This document shows positions 10,111-21,360 of a DNA stretch of 64,000 nt, piece by piece; the stretch's first letter is position 1, and each line of letters starts with the position of its first letter. Made by a program: the position numbers and the translations under genes. This stretch comes from Antedon bifida (lineage: Eukaryota > Echinodermata > Crinoidea > Comatulida > Antedonidae): NCBI GenBank assembly GCA_963402885.1, contig OY727103.1:13604085-13668084 (forward strand), read 5' to 3'. Under the pieces are notes generated by a model. It was not told the origin of the DNA. It was given only the letters and a program-made list of their open reading frames with translations, and searched no databases.

Positions 10111-10829
10111 AAGTAGTATAAGTACCCATTCTTTACTTAATGTACAATAAGTATGTTCCAATGTCCGGGCTTATTTTAATTGTCAGTGGTTGTTACCATA
10201 TAAATGCAATTTATCCAAATTTTTGTTACCATAAATCCAAGCCGAGTGTTTCGATGACATAAAAGCCCTGACTACTGCGTCCCTGGATACCAGATTGGCG
10301 CGAAGGCCTAGCTAAGAAAGCTGTTGTAAAATACAAACTGAAAACTCACATTTTGTATATCAATATCGATGTTAAATAGTATATGAATGCTATTCCAGGT
10401 AAATGGACCCAAAGAGATGTTTGAAAAGGAATGCGACGTCAAGACCAATTCTTGTACGGCGCCCTCACACCTCAATCCATCCCAAACAAGGCCAAGTATG
10501 ATTTGTATCAATTTGTTGCTTTTCATCTTTATATTTTTATCTTTTATGGGAGGGACCATCAATATTATCATCTGCAGTCTCAACAAAGCTGAATTTATGT
10601 GGTTAAACTTTAATGTTTTATCTGTGCTTTTTTTAAATATTTGTTTAATATTCACTTCTAGATTTGTTTTGCTCAACCCATTTCATCCAACAGCCAGACT
10701 GACGTCTTCACCATTGGAAGAACATTTACTGATGGAAAGGTTTCCAGAGATGAAGGGTAGAATCATCCGTCACAACGAGCTTGAAAGGAATGTTCTAACA
10801 CCTACGTATTGGTATCCTACTTGTTAAAA

Positions 10830-11260
10830 AGTTTTTTTTTTTTTTTAATTCTCCTGAATGACATGCACCGCAACCATATCATGAAAATGATATCTTGTCG
10901 AGGATTTATTAGTTTATTTGTACATATAATTTATTATTTTTAGTACTTCTATATGCAGTGCAATTAAAAGACAAACTTTTTTATTTTGATTGAAAAAATG
11001 ATTACTTTCATAACAATAAATTCATACACTTACTGTTTTAAATAAACACATGTCTATTAGTTTACATTGACCAAGAGCGATTGATCAATTGGATCAATAA
11101 AGAGAACACTGCATACAATACGTGTATATTTTAGTTAAGTTAGCATAATGCTTGTTGCTGCACATTGTTGATCAAGCTCCTCTTTTGAGAATAATTTTCA
11201 AATATTATGGTGAGTAGATTTTTGCCTCAGATTTCAACTTTTCAAACCATTTACTTTCAG
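10830..11260. other. AT-rich interval, nothing supported
   Basis: No open frame, RNA gene or clear repeat is visible. The sequence is mostly A/T runs. Confidence 0.5.
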
Positions 11261-11348
11261 ATGTGAAGTCATTGATTGATGTTCAGCCACCAAAACCATT
11301 GCCAGTTGAAACAGCACCTGATGAACCAGTCCTACAGCTATTGTCAAG
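11261..11348 (+). other. Possible proline-rich exon, later duplicated
   Basis: After CTTTCAG the stretch encodes DVKSLIDVQPPKPLPVETAP... and ends at AG|GTACAG. A diverged second copy at about 12148-12224 keeps the acceptor, the splice-like donor and most bases but has lost 6 bp at the start and reads into a stop. A third short exon-like piece (about 12250-12297, DVKSLMKQINYTTNKK) starts with the same codons. Protein unknown. Confidence 0.3.
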
Positions 11349-12774
11349 GTACAGACTTTGTTTTTATACAAACAATAGTATTTAATGTACAGTTGTACTT
11401 AAAACGGCTTCTGAAAATTATCAACATTTTTATACTGTAAAAGATACTTTAATTGCTTATTTAGTTATTTTGTATGCTTAATTTTGTTTCATTTGTATGC
11501 TTTCATTTTTTTTACGGACTAAAATGCGAATGACAAAATAAAATAAATTTTACGTTTATTTTATAGATAGAGGTTGAAGAAGAAAAAAAATGAAGAAATC
11601 ATCAGTAAATCACTAAGCACCACAGAACACCCTATAGGTTAGATTACATTTATATATTTATTCAACTGAAATTACCAAAGAGGATTCAAAAGACAGTTTT
11701 AAGAGATCTTTTCAAATATTGGAATCAACCTTCCAATTTAGACTCTTTGTTTTAAGGTCCCCTCTAGTAGAAATGCTTCCAATTTATTTTTATGTTATAC
11801 AATCCAATCCCTTTCACATTGCCGGACTTCACACACATCTGGACAATGTAACTGAGTTTGCTAGGTGATGTGAAAGGGTTATTTATATGTAACCTGCCCC
11901 AATTACTAGGATGGATAAACTATATTGTGTTTATATTAAACTAAATCCCATTTGAGGCTTAGGGAGTAGAGTCGTAAGTTATAACCCTTACACGAAGTCT
12001 GGATTGAACCCTGGGATTGGAGCACATCAAGCTATATCTCCACTAAATTGCCCCCTACAATTAGAGACCACTTTCACCACAAAATAGAACTTGTAGAAGA
12101 TGCAAACTGAATTGATTTGTAACTGTTTGAACCATTTACTTTCAGAAGTCATTGATTGATGTTCATCCATAAAATTGCCAGTTGAAACACCACCTGATGA
12201 ACCAGTCCCACAGCAACTGTCAAGGTACAGTCTTTCCAATGTTAAAATAGATGTGAAATCACTGATGAAACAGATCAACTATACTACCAACAAGAAGGTA
12301 AGGACACTAGACACTAAAAATGTTTAACTCCAGATTTATTTTTTGTATCACTTTTTAAATTCTCACTCTTTAAGTACTTCACAGTTCTTTGACTAAACAA
12401 TTATTAGTTATTATTAGTATATGAATAATGTACATGCAATACAATTTACTGTACAGATTAAACAGAAAACTTTGACTTAATATTCTGATCATACAAGGAA
12501 TGTATTTAGTATGAATGTTCCATTAAATGTTTCCTTGATTTTAATTAACATAATTATATTATTTAAATATATATATATACATTTATTCTCAATGTATAAA
12601 AGCAATATACAAACTAAAAAACTATTGGCTTCTGGATTTCTTCAACATCAAACAATAGTTTTATCACTTTTTGATAATAATTGTGTTGTATTTGTGCATA
12701 TCTACGGGGTATTTATATTGTTATCTGTTAATTTGCAGTTTGTATTTCTGTGTGCTTTTATGTCTATTGTATTT

Positions 12775-12905
12775 ACAATTCCTAGTGGTTCCACTATATT
12801 CACTGGTGATCCTTTAAAGTGTGCTACTCCAGCAGTGACCTCCATCTTCCAATCACCTTCCTTATCTTACTTTGTAGGTTTGTATTAAATGTGATGTTTG
12901 AGATT
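12775..12905 (-). pseudogene. Partial copy of the neighbouring TRIM-like gene
   Basis: The segment is nearly identical to two parts of the TRIM-like gene 1 kb to the right. The first is the filamin-repeat region around 13808-13895 (shared GTGTGCTACTCCAGCAGTG). It is joined directly to sequence matching about 14135-14175 (TCTGTATTAAATGTGA). The roughly 240 bp between these parts in the gene are missing here. It is too short to encode a domain. Confidence 0.75.
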
Positions 12906-13015
12906 TAAATAACTACAGTATTACAGACTTTCATAAACACATACTATCAACTTAATAAAGAAATAAAAACCCTACATAATATTTTTATAAAAAAAAGTGA
13001 TTTGTGTAGACAGTT

Positions 13016-14869
13016 TTAGTAATTGAATATTTTAACATTGTTAACATCGAAATCAGCTACTGCTATTGTTTGTGGTCTGTTGGAAATTACAGAGATTCCA
13101 ATGGCATATTTTAGTCCATCATTAGCAGTATCTATTCGTTTTAGGAAAACACCATTTTTGTCAAATAATTGTAGTTTTTTCCCACTTGATACTATTATGT
13201 TTTCATTCATGTCTGTTACTATAGCATGAGGGTACTTAACTTTCCCATCTTCTTCACCTTCATTTACAAGTGTTTCAAAGATACCATTTTCATTTAATAT
13301 TTGTATTCTATGTTTACTACGATCATTAACAATTACTTGACCTTTCCCTGATAAAGAGACAGCACTTCTGGATTTCTTTTCACCTGTACTCTGTAAGACT
13401 ATCTTATCCAACAGCATACCATCCAAAATGTCAAACTTCCAAACACAATGAGCAGTACCATCTGCAACATACAGAACTTGTGTTTCATTGTTTACCGTCA
13501 ACCCCAGTGGCCATTTTAATATTCCTTTACCAAATTGAGTGCACTCTTCCAATTTATCATTAAGCATCACAGCAATATGTCTTCCTACATCACTATACAC
13601 AATGTGACCATTACCCATGTTATGCATTCTACTGACCTCAGCATTTCGTGCCAATTGAATATTGGCAACAAATTCACCTGATTTGGTAAATTTCATCAAC
13701 TCATTACAATAGTTTGATAGTAATAAACAACCATTGGAGTCCAATATAACATCTGATACTGCAAATCTTTTTCTATACACTGCTATGCCAATGGTATGTA
13801 CAAGTCCTAGAGGTTCCACTTTGATATTCACTGGTGTTCCTTTAAAGTGTGCTACTCCAGCAGTGACCTCCATCTTCCAATCACCTTCCTTACCACATCT
13901 TCCTTTTATTCTATACTCTCCACTTCCGAGGTCTTCTACCTCAGTGGCAGTTTTTTCACCTGATGGAGTTATCAGAGTAGCCGCTACTTTACATGTATCA
14001 CTTTTATCCAGACTTTTTGCTTTCACTTCAAATGTTTGTCCCTTTGATACTGTAATGGATCTATCATCTTCATCAATGATGAACCTACTATCGATACTTG
14101 TGATTTCACCAAGACCTTTTGTTAGAGCATCATCCAGGTCTGTATTAAATGTGACGTTTGGTTTGAGATTTTTTGCACAAGATGAATATCTGGAATTCAT
14201 TTTCTTGATATTTTTTTTAGCCCCTTTGATATCTGACTTGAAATCATCAAGTGTTTTTGTCTTTTCTGGCCTGTCCATCGTTTCTGAACTTGACCTCTTT
14301 AGACTTTGCACTTCCATTTGTTGTGATTCTAGCTCTTTCACTTGACCTTCAATAGCATCATTCTTTTGCTTACATACATTTTCAAGATCCAACAATAGTT
14401 TTGTGGTTTCTTCTTCAACTTTAGAAACAATAGTTTCTTTATGCATTTTAATAACGTCTCTGATCATGTTTACATGTGAATCAAAGTCCGCTTTGTCATC
14501 CATTATAGAATGAAAAGTATTTTCTAATTCTTGCTTGACATCTTCAGCTGACGTGATCACTTCAGCTACCTGTTTGTTAAATGCTTCTATAGCATCACTC
14601 ATTGCTATTATGTCATGGTGATCTCTATAACAACTCATAAAATCTTTCTTGCATACACTTTTAGTACAAGTTGTACAAAACCTGTCTGCTTCAGTTACTT
14701 GTTTTTTTGATATATCAGTGTCCCGCACATGTGTAGTAGTATGTCTTGCTTTAAGACAACTCATAAAACATTTTGTACATAAGGTTTTGTTACAAGTTAT
14801 ACAAAATCTTTCTGCTGTGCTGTCAGGATGGCCTTTGCATCTAGTAGCTTGCACTTTTTCACTTGACAT
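13016..14869 (-). CDS. TRIM-like protein: tandem B-boxes, coiled coil, filamin repeat, NHL/beta-propeller; no RING
   Basis: A single-exon gene of 617 codons. Residues about 11-48 form a B-box with a C/H pattern (CKGH..CITC..C..C..H..H). Residues about 62-85 hold a second, shortened B-box-like set. Residues 95-195 are a coiled coil rich in E/K. About 240-352 is a filamin/ABP280 Ig repeat (SGEYRIKGRCGKEGDW). From about 360 to the end are propeller blades (GNGHIVYSDV, PLGLTVNNETQVLYVADG) of the NHL type. This order is that of TRIM2/TRIM3/TRIM71-like proteins, but the N-terminal RING is absent, so E3 ligase activity is not expected unless by partners. Intronless, RING-less TRIM-like genes are commonly expanded in invertebrate deuterostomes. 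The first ATG of the frame was used. Confidence 0.85.
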   Translation of the reverse strand: MSSEKVQATRCKGHPDSTAERFCITCNKTLCTKCFMSCLKARHTTTHVRDTDISKKQVTEADRFCTTCTKSVCKKDFMSCYRDHHDIIAMSDAIEAFNKQVAEVITSAEDVKQELENTFHSIMDDKADFDSHVNMIRDVIKMHKETIVSKVEEETTKLLLDLENVCKQKNDAIEGQVKELESQQMEVQSLKRSSSETMDRPEKTKTLDDFKSDIKGAKKNIKKMNSRYSSCAKNLKPNVTFNTDLDDALTKGLGEITSIDSRFIIDEDDRSITVSKGQTFEVKAKSLDKSDTCKVAATLITPSGEKTATEVEDLGSGEYRIKGRCGKEGDWKMEVTAGVAHFKGTPVNIKVEPLGLVHTIGIAVYRKRFAVSDVILDSNGCLLLSNYCNELMKFTKSGEFVANIQLARNAEVSRMHNMGNGHIVYSDVGRHIAVMLNDKLEECTQFGKGILKWPLGLTVNNETQVLYVADGTAHCVWKFDILDGMLLDKIVLQSTGEKKSRSAVSLSGKGQVIVNDRSKHRIQILNENGIFETLVNEGEEDGKVKYPHAIVTDMNENIIVSSGKKLQLFDKNGVFLKRIDTANDGLKYAIGISVISNRPQTIAVADFDVNNVKIFNY

Positions 14870-15885
14870 CTGTAAATTACAAATTGTTTTTATGATTGTA
14901 ACATGTGATGTGTAGTTAGTTTATAATTGACAGTCTTTGGTTTTCAATCTTATGTCTACATTGTTTAATGTTTTACAGATTAACTTAGATGATTGCCTAA
15001 TTGTCTCTGCATATTTCCTGGCATATTTTTCTGTTAATACTTTGTTACTATTTCAATTTAAAATTTGAAATCATTGAAAATAATGTTCAAAATATATAAT
15101 TTTAATAACTTATTAATAATTAAAAAACAATTTGTAATTATAAGTTTGGACAAGATTAGATAACTATTCTAGGTTTTGTTTAACACTAACCTTGATTTGG
15201 TCTTCATAATAGTCCTACTGTTATGATTATGTTATGACGGCTGACAGTGCATACATTTAATAGGGTAATAGGGTACAGAGTACAATATTTTGTGTTCATA
15301 ATTTTGCCAAACAAATGACATCAAAACAAGCAATCAAAAAGCATTTGATACTTTTGGAAATCTTTTAGTTTAGTTTTAAGACAAGCTTAATACAAAATAT
15401 TTTGTTTGCAATAGTCCTATATGGTTGCTACTTTTAGCCCTTTTCTATGCAAAGATACCATTCCCCACCAGCACTTACAATCAAGGTTGAACTCTAAATG
15501 AACTCTCAAATCTTTTTTGCTGTTTTATTATCCTATTAACTTATTACAGCTTCATATGTTTATTCACATAACTTGTTTTTATTGTTTAGCATTATTATAC
15601 TTATATACTTATTTTGATGATTAATGACCCCTTAATGACCCTGTCAATGTGCAATTAAAATGTGCAAAACAAAAATGTATAAAGTTCATAAAGTTCATAA
15701 TATAAAACATTTTTTTATTTTATTGTAAGGTTTTTGTAAAATAATAACCGGTTAAGAATTCAGTATTTTGATTATGGGTTTTTTTTTGTTTTGTTTATAG
15801 GTCCCTGACGTAAATAATTTGCTGATTGATTGATACTGTGCATTTATATATATTTTGTTAAGAAATTGAATAGCTTGTACATCAA
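14870..15885. other. Upstream region of the TRIM-like gene and 3' flank of the DED gene
   Basis: No supported gene. The right end (about 15750-15885) probably holds the 3' UTR of the minus-strand DED gene. The rest is AT-rich, with no TATA-box position I can defend. Confidence 0.4.
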
Positions 15886-17653
15886 TTACACACTGTTCTC
15901 CACTCCTGCCTGGCAGGCTGCTCTGTGTGAAGAGGTGATTTTCTGCATTATATAGTGAATAAATTAAAAAACTTACTAGAGCAAGACTTTGTGTATGCTT
16001 ATGTCTTATCATAGTACTTGCTGTTGGGATGTCAACTTCAGTTACTTTTTGTCTCATTGCATCTAAACAATATTTGCAGTAAAAATTGGTTTGTTATAAT
16101 TAGCAATATTCTAAAGGGGCATTGTACAGTCAGTTTTACCATGTTTCCTAATGTTTCCTATTATACTACTAATATGGGAAAAGTGGAACTAAGAAATTAC
16201 TATGTTTTAAAGCTTTAAAATCAACTTGCCTTTTTCCATTAGTTTTCTGAGTGCAGTCTCAGTTAGGAAGTTGTAATGTTTTCAATGTGTTCTTTTTGTA
16301 TTTGGAGACCCCAATGGAAATAAGTTTTTCATTAAACTTTCTTGTGTATCCTCAGTTCATTCAAGTATAATAGGCAATTGTGGCTTGAGCATGCATTCTG
16401 AAAGAAATTAAATACCTCTTTCCATTGTTTCATCAGACAGCGATGTGGATGCCTTGGGCTGTTCTTGTTCATCAACACCTGAAGATTTACCTGTGAAAAA
16501 GTAGTTTTGTCCCAATTGCTAGTCATACTTCAATAAAATGAAAACCAGGTTTTTAATATTTCTTATTGTCTGCACATCTTATTATTGTTCTTATTTTTTG
16601 TATATGATTACTACCAAGTATTAATATTAAAAATTATACAGTGGCTAAGAATGTATCCTGTTATCAGCAGTATCTTATCATATCGTTATTGATTTTTAAT
16701 GTTTTATGTAATTACCCAGCAAGATATCTGCCGCATCTTTGTTGAGTTGTCTTGCAAACCGTTCCTTTGACTCCTTTGTATCCTCCAGAAGTTTGTTCTT
16801 TTCCAGCTCTAATACAAAGTCCCAAATATTCTTATATTGTACATGTCCAAGTTTGTAGGCAGGAGCAATGTCTGTGACTTTCTTTGAATCTTTTCTTAAA
16901 GCATTATAGAGCATTATAAAGATTTTTGCGAAATGGTGTTATTGGTTCGCCCTTGGTGAAGTTGTCAACTTTTTTGTTGACTTGGTCATTTTTAAACTTC
17001 TTTATTACATCTAAAGCCTTCTCCTGGTTTGTTTCATCAGCAATGTTCACTAGATGGTCTTCTTTGTTGTATGCATTATATCACATCAATTGTTTTTTTT
17101 TTAATAAATACATACCAAGCAAAATATCTGCCGCATCTTTGTCAAGTTGTTTTGCAAACCTTTTCTTTGACCCGACCTTTGTGTCCACCAGAAGTTTGCT
17201 CTTTTCCAGCTTGAATACAAAGTCCCAAATATTCTTATATTGTTCATGTCCAAGATTGTAGGCAGGAGCAATGTTTGGTACTTTCTTTGAATTTTGTCTT
17301 AAAGCATTGTACAGGTTTTTGCGAAATGGCGTTATTGGTTTGCCCTTGGTGAAGTTGTCTTCTTTCTTGTTGGCTGTCTCATTTTTAAGCTTCTCTATTA
17401 GGTCTAAAGCCTTCTTCTGTTCTGTTACTTTAGCAATGTCCACGAGAACTTCTACATCTAATGGTTCAAAAGTAATGTAACCTTGTTCCGCAAGCTCATT
17501 AAATAGCTGATGTGCTGGGATGTCATCTCTGCCTAACAATGCTCCTGAACAGTGGTTGAATAGCAATAATTTCAGCCAAAATAATTTTTCACCTTTATAC
17601 TCATTACTTAATTTTGAAAGGAAGTCTGCAAATGTTAGGTCGTCTGTTGACAT
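15886..17653 (-). CDS. Death-effector-domain protein with a novel C-terminal module, 251 aa
   Basis: Exon model: 17116-17653, 16416-16490, 15977-16062 and 15886-15942 (538, 75, 86 and 57 nt). Phases 1, 1, 0 join cleanly and give 252 codons with the stop. Residues 1-85 resemble a death effector domain: FADFLSKLSNEYKGEKLFWL, a buried helix LKLLLFN, then IPAHQLFNELAEQGYI and LVDIAK. Residues about 105-179 (PITPFRKNLYNAL, NIWDFVFKLEKSKLL, KDAADILLG) form a helical module I do not recognise. DED proteins usually act as adaptors in caspase-8 or NF-kB signalling, so that role is inferred. A damaged second copy of the module lies in intron 1. Exons 2-4 rest on splice sites and phase only. Confidence 0.65.
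16716..17075 (-). pseudogene. Tandem duplicate of the DED gene's second module, frameshifted
   Basis: The segment repeats the region of exon 1 from LVDIAKVTEQKKALDLIE to ADILLG, with the donor conserved in position (G|GTAATT against G|GTATGT). It lacks the DED. A 10-bp tandem duplication after FRKNLYNAL introduces TAA and shifts the frame. Downstream sequence is still clearly homologous (NIWDFVLELEKNKLL). Skipping it keeps the gene in frame, so it is likely a dead alternative exon inside intron 1. Confidence 0.75.
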
Positions 17654-18370
17654 TTTCTGGAAGAGGAATGAATAATATTAATATTACTACATAATAAATT
17701 AGTAATTCAATTTAGCTCAATTGTTTTACAGGTGGTAATTACATATATAGGAGACTTTAAAGTGGAAATGAGATTAGGCTATTGTGGTTGTCCCAAAGTG
17801 TTTTTTGTCTACTAGTCTTATAGATAAATTTGACAAATGTTTGCTGTTGGTGGCAAATGTTGAAGAAGTTATGCTTACAATACAGTGATTACTTACTTTA
17901 CATTTCCAAATTGATCGCTGTTTTTTTCTACTTTAGTCCAGGACACGTCCGTCTGTTCGTGCCCAAAAAATCTGTATACATTACAGAAAGTAAACGCAAG
18001 CAGCAGTAGCTAATTTACAGGTTCATAATTTCTTCTTCAATTGTTTGATAATGCACATTAATAAGACTATGTTTGAATAGTTACCATAGTAACAAGTATG
18101 GCATGGGGAAATTTGTTAAAGTTTTATTTTATGCAGCCGACCTTATTATTTTATTTAAGGCATTGTAGTATTTTAGGTACAATTGACATTTGACAATGTA
18201 TATACAGTACTGCATTGTAAAAGCGTAAAACAAATTTACAGTGCAATATAATATGTTATAAATGTTGGTACAGTATAGCATCTTTGATAATAAAACTATC
18301 CAAACATCAATATAATGTCTGGAATAATAAGTCTGAATATTTACCCAGGCCTATTTTGTTTTAAATAATA
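17654..18370. other. Region upstream of the DED gene, no gene seen
   Basis: No open frame or RNA gene. It probably contains the DED gene promoter, but no convincing core element was found. Confidence 0.4.
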
Positions 18371-18695
18371 CAATAGAATCCCGTTAAGGGGACACAATCG
18401 GGACCCATCACATTTTCCTCTTAATATGGGTTTTCCTGGGGATAAAAGCAATAATATACCAACACGAACAATAATTGATCTGGACTCAAGAAATTGAAAA
18501 GACTGTCGTTTTTGTGATGGGATAATATATTGTTCCTTTAAGGTGTTGAATCAACCATTTGATACACTCAATTGTCGCTGTCCCCTTAATAGGGTGGACT
18601 TGTGTTATACATATATTGTCCCTTGTTTTTCTGGAAAGTGTTCCCTTAATAGAGATGTCTCGTGAATAGACGTGTCACAATGGAGGGGTCTACTG
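18371..18695. mobile_element. MITE, Tc1/mariner-pogo type, 325 bp
   Basis: The ends are CAATAGAATCCCGTTAAGG on the left and, on the opposite strand, CAGTAGACCCCTCCATT on the right. These are diverged inverted termini of the CAGTNNNCCC type, flanked on both sides by the dinucleotide TA. Internal motifs resembling CCCTTAATAG are repeated in both orientations. No transposase frame is present. Confidence 0.55.
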
Positions 18696-18975
18696 TATTC
18701 AAAAAGCCAATACATTTTCAAACTTGTTGCCAATTAATTAGAAATAATACTTTTATTTTCTGTTTCCCCATTAGTTATCATATAAGCCATCCTGAATATA
18801 AAATAAGGACAAAGTAAGATCTATTAGACCCCCTCTCATTTTGACAACTTGAGAACTTGGTAATTTTAGTTGTAAATTCCCCAACTGACAAAATAATAAA
18901 AATAGTGTCCGCGCTATACAGCTATATAAAATAAATACTTTATTTTAACACGGAAAAGCTTGTGTCACCATAAAG

Positions 18976-19768
18976 ATGTTCTTCTACAAGGCCATGATCA
19001 ACTACATGGTGCGTTTATTTATACTCATATTAAAATGAAGTTATTCATTGTTCTAGTATTATCTGACTACACATACATAAATACAAAGTGTTATGTTTAG
19101 GTGTGTTAATTGTTTGTTTTGAGATTCCTACATTAGTTATTAAGTTGGTCAACTTTACTTTGGAATTTCTTCACTTTTGCTGAAATCTTATAAATTGAGT
19201 ATTGTTATTGCTGATTTAGCCACTAGTAATACAGTCCACTGTATAACAATATCAACTCCAAATATAATAATATATAAAAAGTTGCAATAAAGTAGGCCTG
19301 CCCTATCGTAACAGAACAATAATAATGTATGCCAATACAGTACTTCTAGTCTGGAATATTTACACTTTATTTAATGGTGTTTACTTTACTTATCTAAAAA
19401 CATATGTATTGTTAAAGTTCAGCAAGGTCCAGAGTACCGCATTGTGTTTATCAAAACAAACATCATTAGAATGGGACTAAAAAACTCTTATTTATTTGGT
19501 AATCCTTGGCCACATGTGCCTAAAGACATAAAAAAAAACTTTTTCTTTTGAAATGTAGGAATCACTACTAGAACGTGCTTGTTTTGCATTTGAAAAACGT
19601 CAAATAATGGAGGACCGTCTTAGGCAACGAAGAAAGTCACTTCTGGGTCATCATAATTGCTCTGGTGACATCTCTGAGCAAGAGGCTCATCTTATACATC
19701 GTCAGAAGGCACTTAAGGGCCATCGTAGTGGCTCAACTGATATCCCTGACCAAACTAATATGTGTGAG
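18976..19768 (+). CDS. Possible small two-exon gene with a tandem 23-residue repeat
   Basis: ATG at 18976 opens MFFYKAMINYM and meets a donor ATG|GTGCGT (exon 18976-19008). After an acceptor AAATGTAG the frame continues in phase at 19559-19768 with ESLLERACFAFEKRQIMEDR and two similar blocks, RQRRKSLLGHHNCSGDISEQ and HRQKALKGHRSGSTDIPDQ. A next exon at 19935 would end at once (Q, stop). I do not recognise the family. Support is phase continuity and repeated protein-level pattern only. Confidence 0.3.
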
Positions 19769-20132
19769 GTTTTTTTAAAAAATGTGCATTTTATTTAAGA
19801 TTCTTTTGAAATTTTATACAGTATTTTGTTTTATTGTCAGTCCATGTCATCATATCCATCTAAGCAATAATGCAAGTTTTTTACACTATTCTATAGATTG
19901 CCTATCACGTTCAGATAGTTCACTTGATCTGCAGCAATGAAAACACATCCTGGTACGCCACCACAACCTAAACACTACAAAGAAACAAATTATCTCAATC
20001 AAGAAATGGCATACAGGTAAGCTAAAACAACCACTTTCAGCTCTCCACACATCAACTTGTTTAAACTTGGTGGTTAGTAAAGTTGAATTGAATAAGATAT
20101 TTATTCCCATCATTATTTGTCTAATGTTGCAG

Positions 20133-20674
20133 GATTTATTTACCGTGTGAATGAGGTTGAAGTGGATAGACCGTGCTCTTGAGCATTCTTACACATAATT
20201 GATGAAGTTTGTGTGCAGATTGGGTGCAAGAAATATATGGTGAAGAACTTGATAATGCCAATTTAGTGCGTAAAGTTGATATTGGTCTGTGGCAGTATCC
20301 ATTCTGTTTACAGAATGACTTTGCTGAACTAAATGAGGTTCTTAAGACATTACTTATTTAACATTTTTTACAAAGTATTTACATAAATTACTATTGTATG
20401 AGAGGAAAAAACATGGTCTATCAAGCATCTCAAATTCAGATACTAATTTTCCCTTGCACATTGTGCAGTGTCCATGTAATCAGTATGTTTTTCTTTGTCA
20501 TTTTTCTAATTTTATTCATTTGATTTTGTTCAGGTATGGAGTCATCTTGAAGGTGGTAACTGTCCAGGTCAAGCAATTGGTGTCAAAGTGCGTCTTGATT
20601 ATGCGTTGATGGGATTCATTCCAACAAAAGCAATTAGTGATAAACATGTTAAAAACCAAGAAGATAGAGTGAAG
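20133..20674 (+). pseudogene. SUPT6H: SPT6 fragment B: fused exon plus an intact S1-domain exon
   Basis: Exon 20133-20337 starts FIYRVNEV and is degraded over [19 protein letters not shown]. It then jumps directly to DIGLWQYPFCLQNDFAELNE, skipping the exons found separately at 24-25 kb. Exon 20534-20674 is open for 47 codons and reads [18 protein letters not shown] and [12 protein letters not shown], the S1 RNA-binding domain of SPT6. The first part has frameshifts and stops and its donor is the unusual GAG|GTTCTT, so the unit is a pseudogene although the last exon is clean. Confidence 0.8.
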
Positions 20675-20679
20675 GTAGG

Positions 20680-21360
20680 TTTAACATAAATACCATTTAT
20701 CTTTTAATTGTAATTTGTAATATTTATTGCTATTCATAATATACACAATACATTATAATTTAAACTAACAAAATCTTACAGAAACTAAATAATTAAACTG
20801 TATGGTATATCAGAGGCTAACACTTTAAGCTGGGAAGCTTGTTTCAGAAGGGGTCCTCGACAATTATTAAATGAACATCTAAACATTTGACTAACATATA
20901 AAAAAACATTAAAAAAAAAATAGGATATAATTTTGTCATATACTACAATTTAAATTACTTTAATTAATAGATGAAATAGCAATATAGTATTTTATTTTAT
21001 TTATTTTATAATAAATATTGTATGATCTTTTCAATTCCTAAGACACCTGTGGGCGGATTTTGCACATTCCATTAATTTCATTTTGCTATCGTTTTGTTTT
21101 TAGCAGCTGTGATATATTTTCATTACTATTGTTTTTCAGAAATACAATTGATTTTAAAGCTTGTTTTATTACTATATTTTACCACTATATTTTACGAATA
21201 CTGTTTGAATATTGTGGTACATTTTTTAGTGAGTGTTAGGGTTAGGGTTATATTTGGGATATAAAGGGGATACAAATAAGATTTGTCAAATGGTTTGACT
21301 TCACCCTAAATCTGAGGCAGGGAGGGATTTTTAACCACAATGAACGCTGTGACATATCTA
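20680..21360. other. AT-rich interval
   Basis: Nothing coding is visible. Near 21234-21252 there is a short GTTAGGGTTAGGG, two telomere-like units only. Confidence 0.5.

Noticed and set aside
13734-14345. 203-codon plus-strand frame
   Set aside because: Antisense shadow of the TRIM-like gene, which has full domain support on the minus strand.
21234-21252. Telomere-like GTTAGGGTTAGGG
   Set aside because: Only two units; too short to suggest an interstitial telomere or chromosome end.
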